Assembly: GCF_014845095.1 (NCBI RefSeq)
Contig: NZ_NKUG01000093.1
Span: 1-61,672 of the forward strand
Origin: Methylobacterium bullatum
Lineage (GTDB): Bacteria > Pseudomonadota > Alphaproteobacteria > Rhizobiales > Beijerinckiaceae
Length of the DNA: 61,672 nt
Reading direction: 5' to 3'
Both the position numbers and the translations under genes were made by a program. Positions 8,657-17,800 of this stretch are shown here, in pieces. Within the stretch, counting starts at the first letter, position 1. Each line of letters begins with the position of its first letter. Under the pieces are notes generated by a model. The model had not been told where the DNA came from. It saw nothing but the letters and a program-made list of their open reading frames with translations, and made no database searches.

Positions 8657-10321
8657 ATGTGTCGGCAACAAGGCGCCTTGTCGACCCCGTCGAACCCCGA
8701 CACCGATGGTCCGTCGCGAGGCGAGATCGGATCGCCTGAGGGCGCGGATCGTCGTATGGGTGCCCCTCCCGAACCGGATCAGCGATTGCCGTTGCCCCAT
8801 CTTTCGACGCCACCTGCCTCGGCCGCATCGATAGCGACAGGATCGCTACTCGCCGCGAGCCGGCCCGTCCGGGCCCTGCGGGCTGAGATCGAATCCGTGA
8901 CGGGCCTCCGTTTCGGCCGGCGCTGGACGCCCGGGACGATCGGCGTGGTCTGGGGCCGGGGCGGCCTCACGGCGTCGAGCCTGCGGCTTGCCGGTCGCGC
9001 GATTCTCACCGTCGAACCGGGCCCCCTGCTCAGCCCCTACGATTCGCCGGCGACGGGACTGTCGACCCTGCGTCTGACGCTCGACGGCGCGCCGTTCGGG
9101 GGAGAGGCCGGGATCCACGCATTCGACCCGTGGACGCGCAGACCGATTTCGCTCGGGGAATGCCGGGACAAGGTGGCATGGCTGGAAGGCCGGTTCCGGG
9201 ACAATTCCCGCCCCACCGTCCTCGTCGGCATCTCGCGCTGGAAGCGGCCGGCCCTCGATGTCTTCGTCGGCGGCCCGTCCGGGAAGCCCGTCCATGCCAT
9301 GAACGCCGAGGATGCCGTGGCGAAGGCCAGGGCCGGTCGTGCCCGCATCCTCGCCTGGGCGACGCGGATGCCTGAACGACTGCCGGCGCTCTGCGCGGAA
9401 CAGGGCATTCCCCTCGCGCGGATCGAGGATGGGTTCCTGCGCTCGGTCGGTCTCGGGGCGAGCCTGCAGCCCGGCGCCTCCATCGTGGTGGACGACAGCG
9501 GCATCTATTACGATCCCCGCACCGAGAGCCGCCTCACGCGCATTTTCAAGACCGAGGATTTTCCGCCCGAACTCGTGGCCCGGGCATCGGCCCTGCGCCG
9601 ACTCGTGGTGGAACGGCGCCTGACGAAATACAATGTCGGCCTGTCCGGAGACGCATCGGGTTGGCCCGAGGACCGGCGCATCGTGCTGGTGCCGGGCCAG
9701 GTCGAGGACGATGCCTCGGTGCGGCACGGCTCGCCGCATGTCCGCTCGAATCTCGAACTCCTGCGCGCGGCCCGCGCCCGCAATCCGACGGACTTCCTCC
9801 TCTACAAGCCGCATCCCGACGTGGAGGCCGGGTTCCGGCCGGGCGCGATCCCGGATGCCGAAGTTCTGGCCCTGGCCGACAGGATCGTGGCCGGCCTCTC
9901 CATCGTCGATCTCCTCGACCGGGCGCACCATGTGGAGACGATGACCTCGCTGGCGGGGTTCGAGGCCCTGATCCGGGGCTTGAGCGTGGCGGTCCATGGC
10001 CGCCCCTTCTACGCCGGCTGGGGGCTGACCGAGGACCTCGCGCCCGGCGCCGACAAGGGGCGGCGGCTCGCCCTCGACGAACTCGTGGCAGGCGCGCTCC
10101 TCGTCTACCCGCTCTATCTCGACCCCGTGGCGATGAAGCCGTGCACGCCCGAACAGCTCCTCGACCGGCTGAGCGAGAGCCGCGAAGCGGCGGCGCCATC
10201 GAAGCTCGCCCTCAGCCGCCGGGCACAGATCGTCATGCGCCTGCGCTACGCCGTGCTGAACCCCATCGTCCGCCTGATCCGGGCACGGCGGGGGATCGGC
10301 AAAGGTGGCGACAAGGCATGA
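8657..10321 (+). CDS. KpsC-like capsule beta-Kdo glycosyltransferase, single-module form
   Basis: This encodes about 554 residues. From about residue 230 it matches one KpsC module in order: RIEDGFLRSVGLG, DDSGIYYDP, TKYNVGLSG, VPGQVEDDAS, KPHPDVEAG, SLAGFEALIRG and GRPFYAGWGLT. KpsC transferases extend the beta-Kdo linker of ABC-dependent capsules in the cytoplasm. E. coli KpsC has about 675 residues and two such modules; here only one is complete and the first 200 residues are a divergent remnant or another domain. A GTG at 8654 and an ATG at 8756 are alternative starts. The stop overlaps the next gene's ATG by 4 bp (10318-10321). Confidence 0.85.
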   Translation: MCRQQGALSTPSNPDTDGPSRGEIGSPEGADRRMGAPPEPDQRLPLPHLSTPPASAASIATGSLLAASRPVRALRAEIESVTGLRFGRRWTPGTIGVVWGRGGLTASSLRLAGRAILTVEPGPLLSPYDSPATGLSTLRLTLDGAPFGGEAGIHAFDPWTRRPISLGECRDKVAWLEGRFRDNSRPTVLVGISRWKRPALDVFVGGPSGKPVHAMNAEDAVAKARAGRARILAWATRMPERLPALCAEQGIPLARIEDGFLRSVGLGASLQPGASIVVDDSGIYYDPRTESRLTRIFKTEDFPPELVARASALRRLVVERRLTKYNVGLSGDASGWPEDRRIVLVPGQVEDDASVRHGSPHVRSNLELLRAARARNPTDFLLYKPHPDVEAGFRPGAIPDAEVLALADRIVAGLSIVDLLDRAHHVETMTSLAGFEALIRGLSVAVHGRPFYAGWGLTEDLAPGADKGRRLALDELVAGALLVYPLYLDPVAMKPCTPEQLLDRLSESREAAAPSKLALSRRAQIVMRLRYAVLNPIVRLIRARRGIGKGGDKA

Positions 10322-11766
10322 CGATCCCCGCCGCTCTCGCCATGGCACTGATCGGCTCCCTCGCCATCGAGGCGTGGGACGGTGCGGGTCGCCGGCCCAT
10401 CGGCCGTCGTCCCGCCGAATTGGCCCTGCGCCTTGCCGGCTACGCGCTGCTCACTGCTTTCTGGTTCTGCTTCTCGTGGCGTCCCTGGCTCGCGGCCTTC
10501 TCCTGCCTTCTCACCGTCGCGATCCTCGTCGTCGTCAGCCGGTTGAAACAGGCAGTGATCGGCGAGCCGTTGGTCTTCAGCGATTTCGCCCTGCTGCGGC
10601 AGGTGCCGCGCCATCCAGACCTCTACTATACGCGGCCGTTCACAGACCCGCGCATGGCCATCCCCCTCGGGGTAAGTCTCGTCGTCGTCGCCCTCTGGTA
10701 CTGGATCGAGCCCACCGCCCTGCCCGAAGAGCCGAGCGTCGCCCTCGTCGCCCTCATCGGCTTGCCGTGCCTCCTCGTCGGACTGGCCTCCGAGCTTGGC
10801 ACCGGACGTCCGGCGCAGTGGCTCGCCGCCCGGTTTCCCCGGCCCGATCTCGATGCGGATTGCGCGCGCTATGGGCTGCCGGCCACGATCATCGCCTATG
10901 CCCTGCGCTGGAGACGCGAACCGCCGCCGCCGGAGGCAGGCGACGACATCTCGCTCTGCCAGTCCGGCCCGGCGCCGGTGGTCGTCGTCGTCCAGCTCGA
11001 ATCCTTCGTCGACCCGACGCGGCTCGGCGGGCCGGCCCTGCCGCTCATGGAGACGATCCGGACCCGCGCCTCGCGCCACGGCCGGCTGACGGTCCCGGCC
11101 CACGGCGCCTATACGATGCGGACGGAACATGCGGTGCTCACCGGAAGAGAGCCCGACAGCCTCGGATTCGGACGCTACGATCCCTATCTCAGCAACGGCG
11201 GCGACGAGCCGGCGAGCATCGCCCGGCGGGCGTTGCGGGCGGGATACGCGACCGTCTTCGTGCATCCCTTCCACCGCGATTTCTTCCATCGTGCCGAGGT
11301 GATGCGGCGGTTCGGCTTCGCGCGCCTCGTGATGGAGGAGGATTTTGCCGGTGCCCCGCGCATCGGCCCCTATATCGGCGACGAGGCCCTGGCGGCGCGC
11401 ATCCTCGCGGAGGTCGAGGCAGCGACGACACCCGTCTTCGTCTTCGCCGTGACCATGGAGAACCATGGGCCGTGGAAGCCCGGCCGGCTCGACGGCATCG
11501 ACGATCCGCTGGCGCAGTATCTCCACCACGTCGCCCATACCGGCCGGGCCATGGAGACCCTGATCGCCGGCCTCAAGGGGCGCGATGCGATCCTCTGCGT
11601 CTATGGCGATCACGCCCCGTCCCTGCCCACCTGCCGGCCGGGCTTCGGCGACACGACCACGGAGTATGCCGTTTTCGGGTTCGGGACCTTCCGTGACGGT
11701 CCACAGCGGGTCGATTCCACTGCCCCCGAGCTCGGCCGTTTCCTCCGGTCACTCATCAAGGGGTGA
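10318..11766 (+). CDS. membrane-anchored sulfatase-fold enzyme (LTA synthase/alkaline phosphatase superfamily) of the capsule locus
   Basis: This 482-residue protein has about five hydrophobic segments in its first 165 residues (starting MTIPAALAMALIGSLAIEAW), then a periplasmic domain of the LtaS/OpgB type. Landmarks are QLESFVDP, AYTMRTEHAVLTG (likely Thr nucleophile region), HPFHRDFFHR and the late metal site VYGDHAP. Members transfer phosphoglycerol or phosphoethanolamine, or hydrolyse phosphate or sulfate esters. The ATGA overlap with the KpsC-like gene implies cotranslation and a job in capsule assembly or decoration. Related membrane proteins occur in rkp-1 and wcb capsule loci, but the reaction here is unknown. 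Confidence 0.78.
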   Translation: MTIPAALAMALIGSLAIEAWDGAGRRPIGRRPAELALRLAGYALLTAFWFCFSWRPWLAAFSCLLTVAILVVVSRLKQAVIGEPLVFSDFALLRQVPRHPDLYYTRPFTDPRMAIPLGVSLVVVALWYWIEPTALPEEPSVALVALIGLPCLLVGLASELGTGRPAQWLAARFPRPDLDADCARYGLPATIIAYALRWRREPPPPEAGDDISLCQSGPAPVVVVVQLESFVDPTRLGGPALPLMETIRTRASRHGRLTVPAHGAYTMRTEHAVLTGREPDSLGFGRYDPYLSNGGDEPASIARRALRAGYATVFVHPFHRDFFHRAEVMRRFGFARLVMEEDFAGAPRIGPYIGDEALAARILAEVEAATTPVFVFAVTMENHGPWKPGRLDGIDDPLAQYLHHVAHTGRAMETLIAGLKGRDAILCVYGDHAPSLPTCRPGFGDTTTEYAVFGFGTFRDGPQRVDSTAPELGRFLRSLIKG

Positions 11767-12045
11767 TCGGCAGAGCGACCGGGATCGGCTATCGCCTCAC
11801 CATCGTGCTGACACGAACGTGACCGAGGCGGACCCGCGCATCGTTCCGACAATGCGATAGTGGAACGATCGTTAAACGATCGAAGAGATTTGGCGCTATC
11901 AAGGGTGGACCGTTCGTGACGACCGGCCTCGCACCGGCCGGCACGGCTGGCGACCGAGACCGGCGCTGACGGACGGTTCGTATCCGCCGACCGACACGTG
12001 ATCCGACAAGACACTCGTCGTGGGGGCGGGTCTGAGGAGAGTTCG
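11767..12045. promoter_or_regulatory. upstream region of the Wza-like gene with palindrome
   Basis: No gene is seen. A perfect palindrome CGATCGTT-A-AACGATCG spans 11866-11882, within TGGAACGATCGTTAAACG. It sits about 165 bp upstream of the lipoprotein start and is a good operator candidate. A strong Shine-Dalgarno GAGGAGA (12034-12040) fixes the ATG at 12046. Confidence 0.5.
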
Positions 12046-13215
12046 ATGTTACCCAAAGCCACGCTGGCCATCGCCATCGCCGTCACGGTGTCGGGCTGCA
12101 ACGCCTTCCTGCCCGCCGCCGGTCCGTCGACCTCCGCCGTGGTGGAAGGAAGCGATCAGGCGACGAGCGAGGGGACCTTCGCCCGCTATGAGTTCATCGA
12201 GGTGAACTCCGCCGTGGTGGAGGCCTTGCGCGGACGCCCCCTCGACAGCCTGCTGTCCTCGTTCGGTGACGGACGCATGCCCTCGGAACCGGTGATCGGG
12301 ATCGGTGACGCGGTCGCCGTTTCGGTGTTCGAAGCTGGCTCGGGGGGCCTCTATTCCGGTCCGCTCACGGTCAACTCGATGTCCGCGGGCTCGAAGGCGG
12401 CGCAGCTGCCCGAGCAGATCGTCTCGCGGGACGGGGCCATCTCGGTGCCCTATGCCGGCCGGATCAAAGTCGCGGGGCGCCGTGCCCAGGACGTCCAGGC
12501 GCTGATCGAGACCGAACTCGCCGGCAAGGCGATCCAGCCGCAGGTCATCGTCACCGTGAGCCGGCCGGTCTCGCAATCCGTCACCGTCGGGGGTGAGGCG
12601 GTGGGCGGCGCCCGCGTCCCGCTCGGCACCCAGGGCGATCGTATCCTCGATGTCATCGCCACGGCCGGCGGCGTGAAAGCCCCGGTCAGCGAGACCTTCG
12701 TGCGCCTGTCGCGCAACGGCAGGACGGCAACGGTGCCGCTGACCACCGTGGTGTCGAACCCCAAAGAGAACATCTACCTGCGCCCCAACGACAACCTCAC
12801 CCTGGTGCGCGATCCCCAGACCTTCCTGGCCATCGGAGCACTGGGCACCTCCAACGAGATTCCGTTCCAGGCCGAGGGCATCACCCTGGCGCAGGCGCTG
12901 GCCAAGGCGCGCGGCCAGAGCGACGCCGATGCTGACCCCACCGGCACCTTCCTGTTCCGCTTCGAGCCCGCCCCGGTGGTGCGCCGCCTGAAGCCCGGCA
13001 GCCCGCTCCTCGGCACGCCGCTCGTGCCGGTGGTCTATCGCTTCGACATGCGCGACCCCAACAGCCTGTTCCTCACCCAGGCCTTCCGCATGCGCAACCG
13101 CGACATGATCTACGTGTCGAACGCGCCGTTCACCGAGGTCAAGAAGGTCCTCTCGGTCTTCGCCGCGGCGTCCCAGCCGATCACCACCGGCGTCCGCGTG
13201 GGCGGCGCTTTCTGA
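12046..13215 (+). CDS. polysaccharide export outer-membrane lipoprotein (Wza/KpsD/RkpU type)
   Basis: This encodes 389 residues. A lipoprotein signal ends at VSGC (Cys18). The Poly_export domain follows (PVIGIGDAVAVSVFEAG at about residue 83 onward, with DGAISVPYAGRIKVAGR), then SLBB-type repeats (VTVGGEAVGGARVPLG and FLAIGALG). Such proteins form the outer-membrane channel for capsule or exopolysaccharide export. The start is chosen from the GAGGAGA ribosome-binding site 5 bp upstream and the lipoprotein signal; an in-frame GTG lies further up at 11998. The gene lies convergent to the oxoamine synthase within the capsule locus. Confidence 0.88.
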   Translation: MLPKATLAIAIAVTVSGCNAFLPAAGPSTSAVVEGSDQATSEGTFARYEFIEVNSAVVEALRGRPLDSLLSSFGDGRMPSEPVIGIGDAVAVSVFEAGSGGLYSGPLTVNSMSAGSKAAQLPEQIVSRDGAISVPYAGRIKVAGRRAQDVQALIETELAGKAIQPQVIVTVSRPVSQSVTVGGEAVGGARVPLGTQGDRILDVIATAGGVKAPVSETFVRLSRNGRTATVPLTTVVSNPKENIYLRPNDNLTLVRDPQTFLAIGALGTSNEIPFQAEGITLAQALAKARGQSDADADPTGTFLFRFEPAPVVRRLKPGSPLLGTPLVPVVYRFDMRDPNSLFLTQAFRMRNRDMIYVSNAPFTEVKKVLSVFAAASQPITTGVRVGGAF

Positions 13216-13384
13216 AGGGTGAGCCCCGTAGGGGCAGGACGGCGGATCGCTCGACCGATACGCGCGGCCCTCGCGATACGGGGGCTTCTGCGTCGCGCCA
13301 TCCGGCCGATGGTGCCGGCCTCAGGATCACACTCGTCGCGGGTGATGCCGCGCCGCCTGCCCGGCCAAGCCGGCCAGGATGCTC

Positions 13385-14758
13385 TCAGGGCTTGCCGCGC
13401 TTGGCCATGAGCTGCTCGATCAGCGAGCCGCCCTTCTCGATCTCGGCGAGTTCCTCGGCCACGGCCGCCACCGTCTCGCGGATCTGCTCGGGCGTATGCT
13501 CGGAGGTGATGAAGAAGCGCAGGCGTGACGAGCGCTCGGGCACCGCCGGGTGGATGATCGGCTGCACGTTGATGCCGCGCTTGTACAGGCGGTCCGACAG
13601 GGTCACCGATTTCAGCGAATCCCCGACGATGACGGGAATGACGGCGAGGCCGAGGCTCGTGCCGGTATCGAGCCCGTGCTTCCTGGCGCAGGACAGGAAC
13701 AGGTGGCCGTTCTGGCGCAGGCGCTCGACCCGATGCGGCTCCGCATGCATCAGGGCGAGCGAGGCTTCGGCGGCGGCGGCCAGCGGCGGGGACAGGCCGA
13801 CGCTATAGATGAAGCCGCCGGCGGTGCATTTGAGATACTCGATCAGCGCGGCCGGCCCGGCGATGTAGCCGCCGCAGGAGGACAGCGTCTTCGACAGCGT
13901 GCCCATCCAGATGTCGACGAGGCGCGGATCGACGTCGCAATGCTCGGCGAGGCCGATCCCGCTCCGGCCGAGGACGCCGAGGCCATGGGCGTCGTCCACC
14001 ATCAACCAGGCGTCGTAGCGCTGCTTCAGGGCGATGAGGCCGGCGAGATCCGGCGCATCGCCGTCCATGCTGTAGAGACCCTCCACCACGATGAGCGCAC
14101 GGCGGTGCTCGTGCCGGGTGGCACCGAGCAGGGTCTCCAGGGCGTCGAGATCGTTATGGGCGAAGGAGCGGCGCTGGGCGCCCGAGAGCTGCGCCCCGGT
14201 GACGATGCTGTTGTGGCTCAAGGCGTCGTGGAAGATCACGTCGCCGGGTTCGAGCAGGGCGCCGATGGTGGTGACGTTGGTGGCGTGCCCGCTCACCATC
14301 ACCACGCAGGCTTCCGTCTCGTAATGCTCGGCCAGCGCCTGTTCGAGGCTGAGATGTCCGGGCCGCTCGCCAGCGACGATCCGGCTCGCCGAGGCCGACG
14401 TGCCGTACTCGTCGATGGCGCGGCGCGCCGCCTCGCTCACATCCGGGTGCCCGTTGAGGCCGAGGTAATCGTAGGACGAGAAATTGATGAAGCCCTTGCC
14501 GGCGATACGCGTGGTGGCGCCGGCCTTGGTCTCGTGGACCCGGAAGAACGGATTGCCGAGGCCGATCAGGTCCGCGGCCGAACGCTGCAGCCGCAATTCC
14601 CGGTAGCCGGGCAGGGACTCGAACTTCTGCACCGAGGCGTCCGTCGTCTTCGCCTCCGGGCGCGGGGCGGCCTGACGGCTGGCGTTGCGGCCGAGGCGAT
14701 TGGTGACGAAGCCCGCGAGTGCCGCGCGGCCACCGTCGGGACGGGGTGGGTTGGACAT
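13385..14758 (-). CDS. PLP-dependent alpha-oxoamine synthase (RkpG/WcbT-like, AONS/SPT family)
   Basis: This 457-residue fold-type I PLP enzyme belongs to the family of 8-amino-7-oxononanoate synthase, glycine C-acetyltransferase and serine palmitoyltransferase. NFSSYDYLGL is at 92-101, GTSASASRIVAGE at 119-131, VDDAHGLGVLGRSG (Asp255, His258) precedes the Schiff-base Lys290 in GTLSKTLSSCGGY. The roughly 50-residue N-terminal extension is absent from BioF. These enzymes decarboxylatively condense an amino acid with an acyl thioester. It lies 69 bp downstream of the PKS gene on the same strand, so the PKS-bound acyl chain is the likely substrate, giving a sphinganine-like 3-keto amino lipid. 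The amino acid used is not determinable. Confidence 0.88.
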   Translation of the reverse strand: MSNPPRPDGGRAALAGFVTNRLGRNASRQAAPRPEAKTTDASVQKFESLPGYRELRLQRSAADLIGLGNPFFRVHETKAGATTRIAGKGFINFSSYDYLGLNGHPDVSEAARRAIDEYGTSASASRIVAGERPGHLSLEQALAEHYETEACVVMVSGHATNVTTIGALLEPGDVIFHDALSHNSIVTGAQLSGAQRRSFAHNDLDALETLLGATRHEHRRALIVVEGLYSMDGDAPDLAGLIALKQRYDAWLMVDDAHGLGVLGRSGIGLAEHCDVDPRLVDIWMGTLSKTLSSCGGYIAGPAALIEYLKCTAGGFIYSVGLSPPLAAAAEASLALMHAEPHRVERLRQNGHLFLSCARKHGLDTGTSLGLAVIPVIVGDSLKSVTLSDRLYKRGINVQPIIHPAVPERSSRLRFFITSEHTPEQIRETVAAVAEELAEIEKGGSLIEQLMAKRGKP

Positions 14759-14788
14759 ACGGATAGGGTCTTCCGGTTGCGGATCACG

Positions 14789-14843
14789 AGGGCTGGCTCG
14801 GGCCAGCCCTCCTTTACGGCAGGATTTCTACGGCAGGATTTCT
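14789..14843 (-). repeat. PKS 3' junction: 14-bp tandem duplication plus hairpin
   Basis: ACGGCAGGATTTCT occurs twice in tandem (14816-14829 and 14830-14843) across the PKS stop codon (14828-14830). Just downstream in the minus direction is a perfect 9-bp hairpin AGGGCTGGC/GCCAGCCCT (14789-14797 with 14802-14810) with a 4-nt loop and no T run. It probably acts as an mRNA stabilising or attenuating element between PKS and oxoamine synthase rather than a full terminator. Confidence 0.6.
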
Positions 14844-17800
14844 TTGATCTGGAGGCTGTTCTGCTCGACGAGCTCGTGGAACGGCTCGAGGGTGCGCACG
14901 TCGACGCCCTCGCTGGCATGGCGCTGGGCCAGACTCATCACCGCCGCCGACGCGTCGTCCACGGGGGCGGCCACCGACTGGATCAGGGTCTCCGCCAATT
15001 CCACCACGGTCAATCCCGAGGAGATGCCCGAAGGCGGCGCGTCGAGGGCGAAGCGCTCCTGCAGGCTGGCGCCCAGTTCCACGCCCATCAGCGAATCGAG
15101 GCCAATCTCGGAGAGATGGCGCACGCGGCTGATATCGTCCTTGGGCAGGCGCAGGATGCGGGCGATGTCCTCGACGATGGCGTCGGAGACGGTCTTGCGC
15201 ACGGCATCGAGGTCCTGGCTCTTGAGCAGGCCGCCGATATCGATGGTGGCCACCGTGCCGGCTTCCGCCTGCTGGTCCGAGCCGAGGTCGCCGTAGCTCG
15301 GGGAGCGCATGGTGGCGAGGCGCTCGCGCGCCTTGCCCCAGTGCATCGACGCGATGGCGAGGACGGCATCGTCGGGTGACGAGCCCTGTCCTTCCAGGGC
15401 CTCGGCCATGAGATCGAGGGAGCGGCGGGCGTCCATCGGCGTGACGCCGACACGGCCCGCCAGGGTCTCCATCACCGCGCGGTTGCGGGCGAGCACGCCG
15501 ACATCGCCGATGGCGCCCCAGGCGACCGCGAGGGCGGGCAGTCCCAGCGCGCGGCGACGACGGGCGAGGCCCTCCATGAAGCCGTTGGCGGCGACATAGG
15601 CGCCCTGTCCCGGATTGCCGATGAAGGTCGTTGCCGACGAGAACAGGACGAAATAATCGAGCGACCGGCCCCGCGTCGCGGCGTCGAGATGCTCGGCCCC
15701 GACGACCTTCGGGCGGATCACCGCGTCGAGGGAAGCGGCGTCGAGATTGGCGATGAGGCCGTCCTGCAGCACCATCGCCCCGTGGATCACGCCGGCGAGC
15801 TTGCGGCCGCCGCTTTCGACCTCCTCGATAAGGTCGTCCACCGCCCGGCGGCTGGTGATGTCGCAGGCCATCGCGGCGACGCTGACGCCGCGGACCGCGA
15901 GATCGGCCACCACCTGCTTGGCTTCCGGACTCGATGCGCCCTTTCGCCCGACGAGCACGAGGTGACGGGCTCCCCGGTCGGCGAGCCACCGGGCCGCCTC
16001 GATGCCGAAGCCGCCGAGCCCGCCGGTGACGACGTGCACGCCCTCCGCCGAGACCCGGAAGTCGGACTTGCGCTCGACCACGATGCTGCCCGGCTTCGGC
16101 GGGGCGATGACGATCTTCCCCACATGCCCGGATTGCTGCATCAGCCGGAACGCGTCCGAGACCTCGTCGGCGGTGAAGGGCTGGAACGGCAGGGGCTTGA
16201 GACCGCCTTCCGTGAACAGGGCCATCACTTCGCGGAACAGGCGCGCTCCGTCCTCACCCTGGTGCTGGAGCACCTGATCGAGGTCGACGCCGAAATACGA
16301 CAGGTTCCGGCGGAACGGCCGCAGGCCGATATGGGTGTTGGCGACGTAGTCGCGCTTACCCAGTTCGATGAAGCGGCCGAACGGCTTCAGGCAGTTCAGG
16401 CTGCGCTCCATCGCCTCGCCGAACAGGCTGTTCAGCACCACGCCGACGCCATCGCCGGTGATGCGGCGGACCTCGTCGACGAAGGCCAGCGAGCGGGAAT
16501 CGAGGACGTGCTCGGCCCCCAGCGCCTTCACGAGCGCCCGCTTCTCGCGCGAGCCGGCGGTGGCGATGACGCGCGCGCCCTTCAGCTTGGCGATCTGCAG
16601 GGCGGCAAGACCGACGCCGCCGGCGCCGCCATGGACCAGCACCCACTCGCCGCGCCGCAGGCGGGCGCAGCTGACGAGGCTGTAATAGGCCGTGAGGAAG
16701 GCGACCGGCACGGTCGCCGCCGCCTGCGGGTCGAGGCCGGGAGGGCTCGGCGCCACGACGAGTTCGGGCACGACGATGTGAGTCGAGAAGCCCGACTGGG
16801 CGAAGGCGACGACGCGATCGCCGACCTTGAACGCCGCGGCGCCCTTGCCCACCGAAACCACACGGCCGGCGACTTCGAGACCCAGGCGCGGTCCGGCGAA
16901 GCCGTCCTCGAGGATCTCCTCGGGAAGCATCGACAATGCCCAGAGCACGTCGCGGAAATTGAGGCCGGTGGCCTCTACGGCGATCTCGACCTCGCCGCGT
17001 CCGGGAGTGCGCCGCTCGGCCGGCCCCCAACGCATGTCGTTGAGACCTCCCGTGGCGCTGCGCTCCAGCTGCGCGGCCGGCGCGGGCACCGCATCGACGG
17101 CAGGGCGGCGCGAGAGTTGCCCCGGCGAGAACCGGATTACGCGGGTGGCATCGACGTCGAGGACGATCTCCGTCTCGGGGGTGCCCGACAGGATCACGTC
17201 GCGCAGGCGCTCGGAGGCGATCTTGGTCGGCATCGCCTCGGTGAGGTCGATGCGGCGGATGTCGAGATTGGCCACCTCGTTGGCGAGGGTGCGGGTGAAG
17301 GCCCAGAGTCCGGCTTCCACCGCGCCCGCCCCGTCATGGCGCGTCGCACCGGGACAGACGACCCAGAGACGGGTCTGGCGCGTCCCGAGATGCTCGACGC
17401 AGCGCTTGAGGCCGAGGCAGCGCTCGCGCAGCCGGTCTGCGGCTTCGCCGCCGGAACTGAAGGCCCCGGCGAGGAACACCACCGTGTCGGGGGTCTCCCG
17501 TTCGAGTTCGAGCAGGGACTGCTCGGAATCGAGGATGATCGAGACGTGGACGCCGGCGGCGACGAGGAGCGTCGCCAGCGAGGAAGCGGTTTCGGCGGCG
17601 AAAGAATCCCGCGATCCGATGATGAAGGTGAAGGTCTGGCCGGTGGCGGCCTTGGCCCGCACCGGCGCCTCGGCGAGGAAGAGAAGATCGTCGCCATTGG
17701 CCGAGGCGGCCCGGTCGACGGCGATGCGCACGAGGCCGGTATCGCTGAGCGAACGCTGCCAGCCGGTGATGTCGTCGAGGCGACCCAGCGGCATGCCGTC

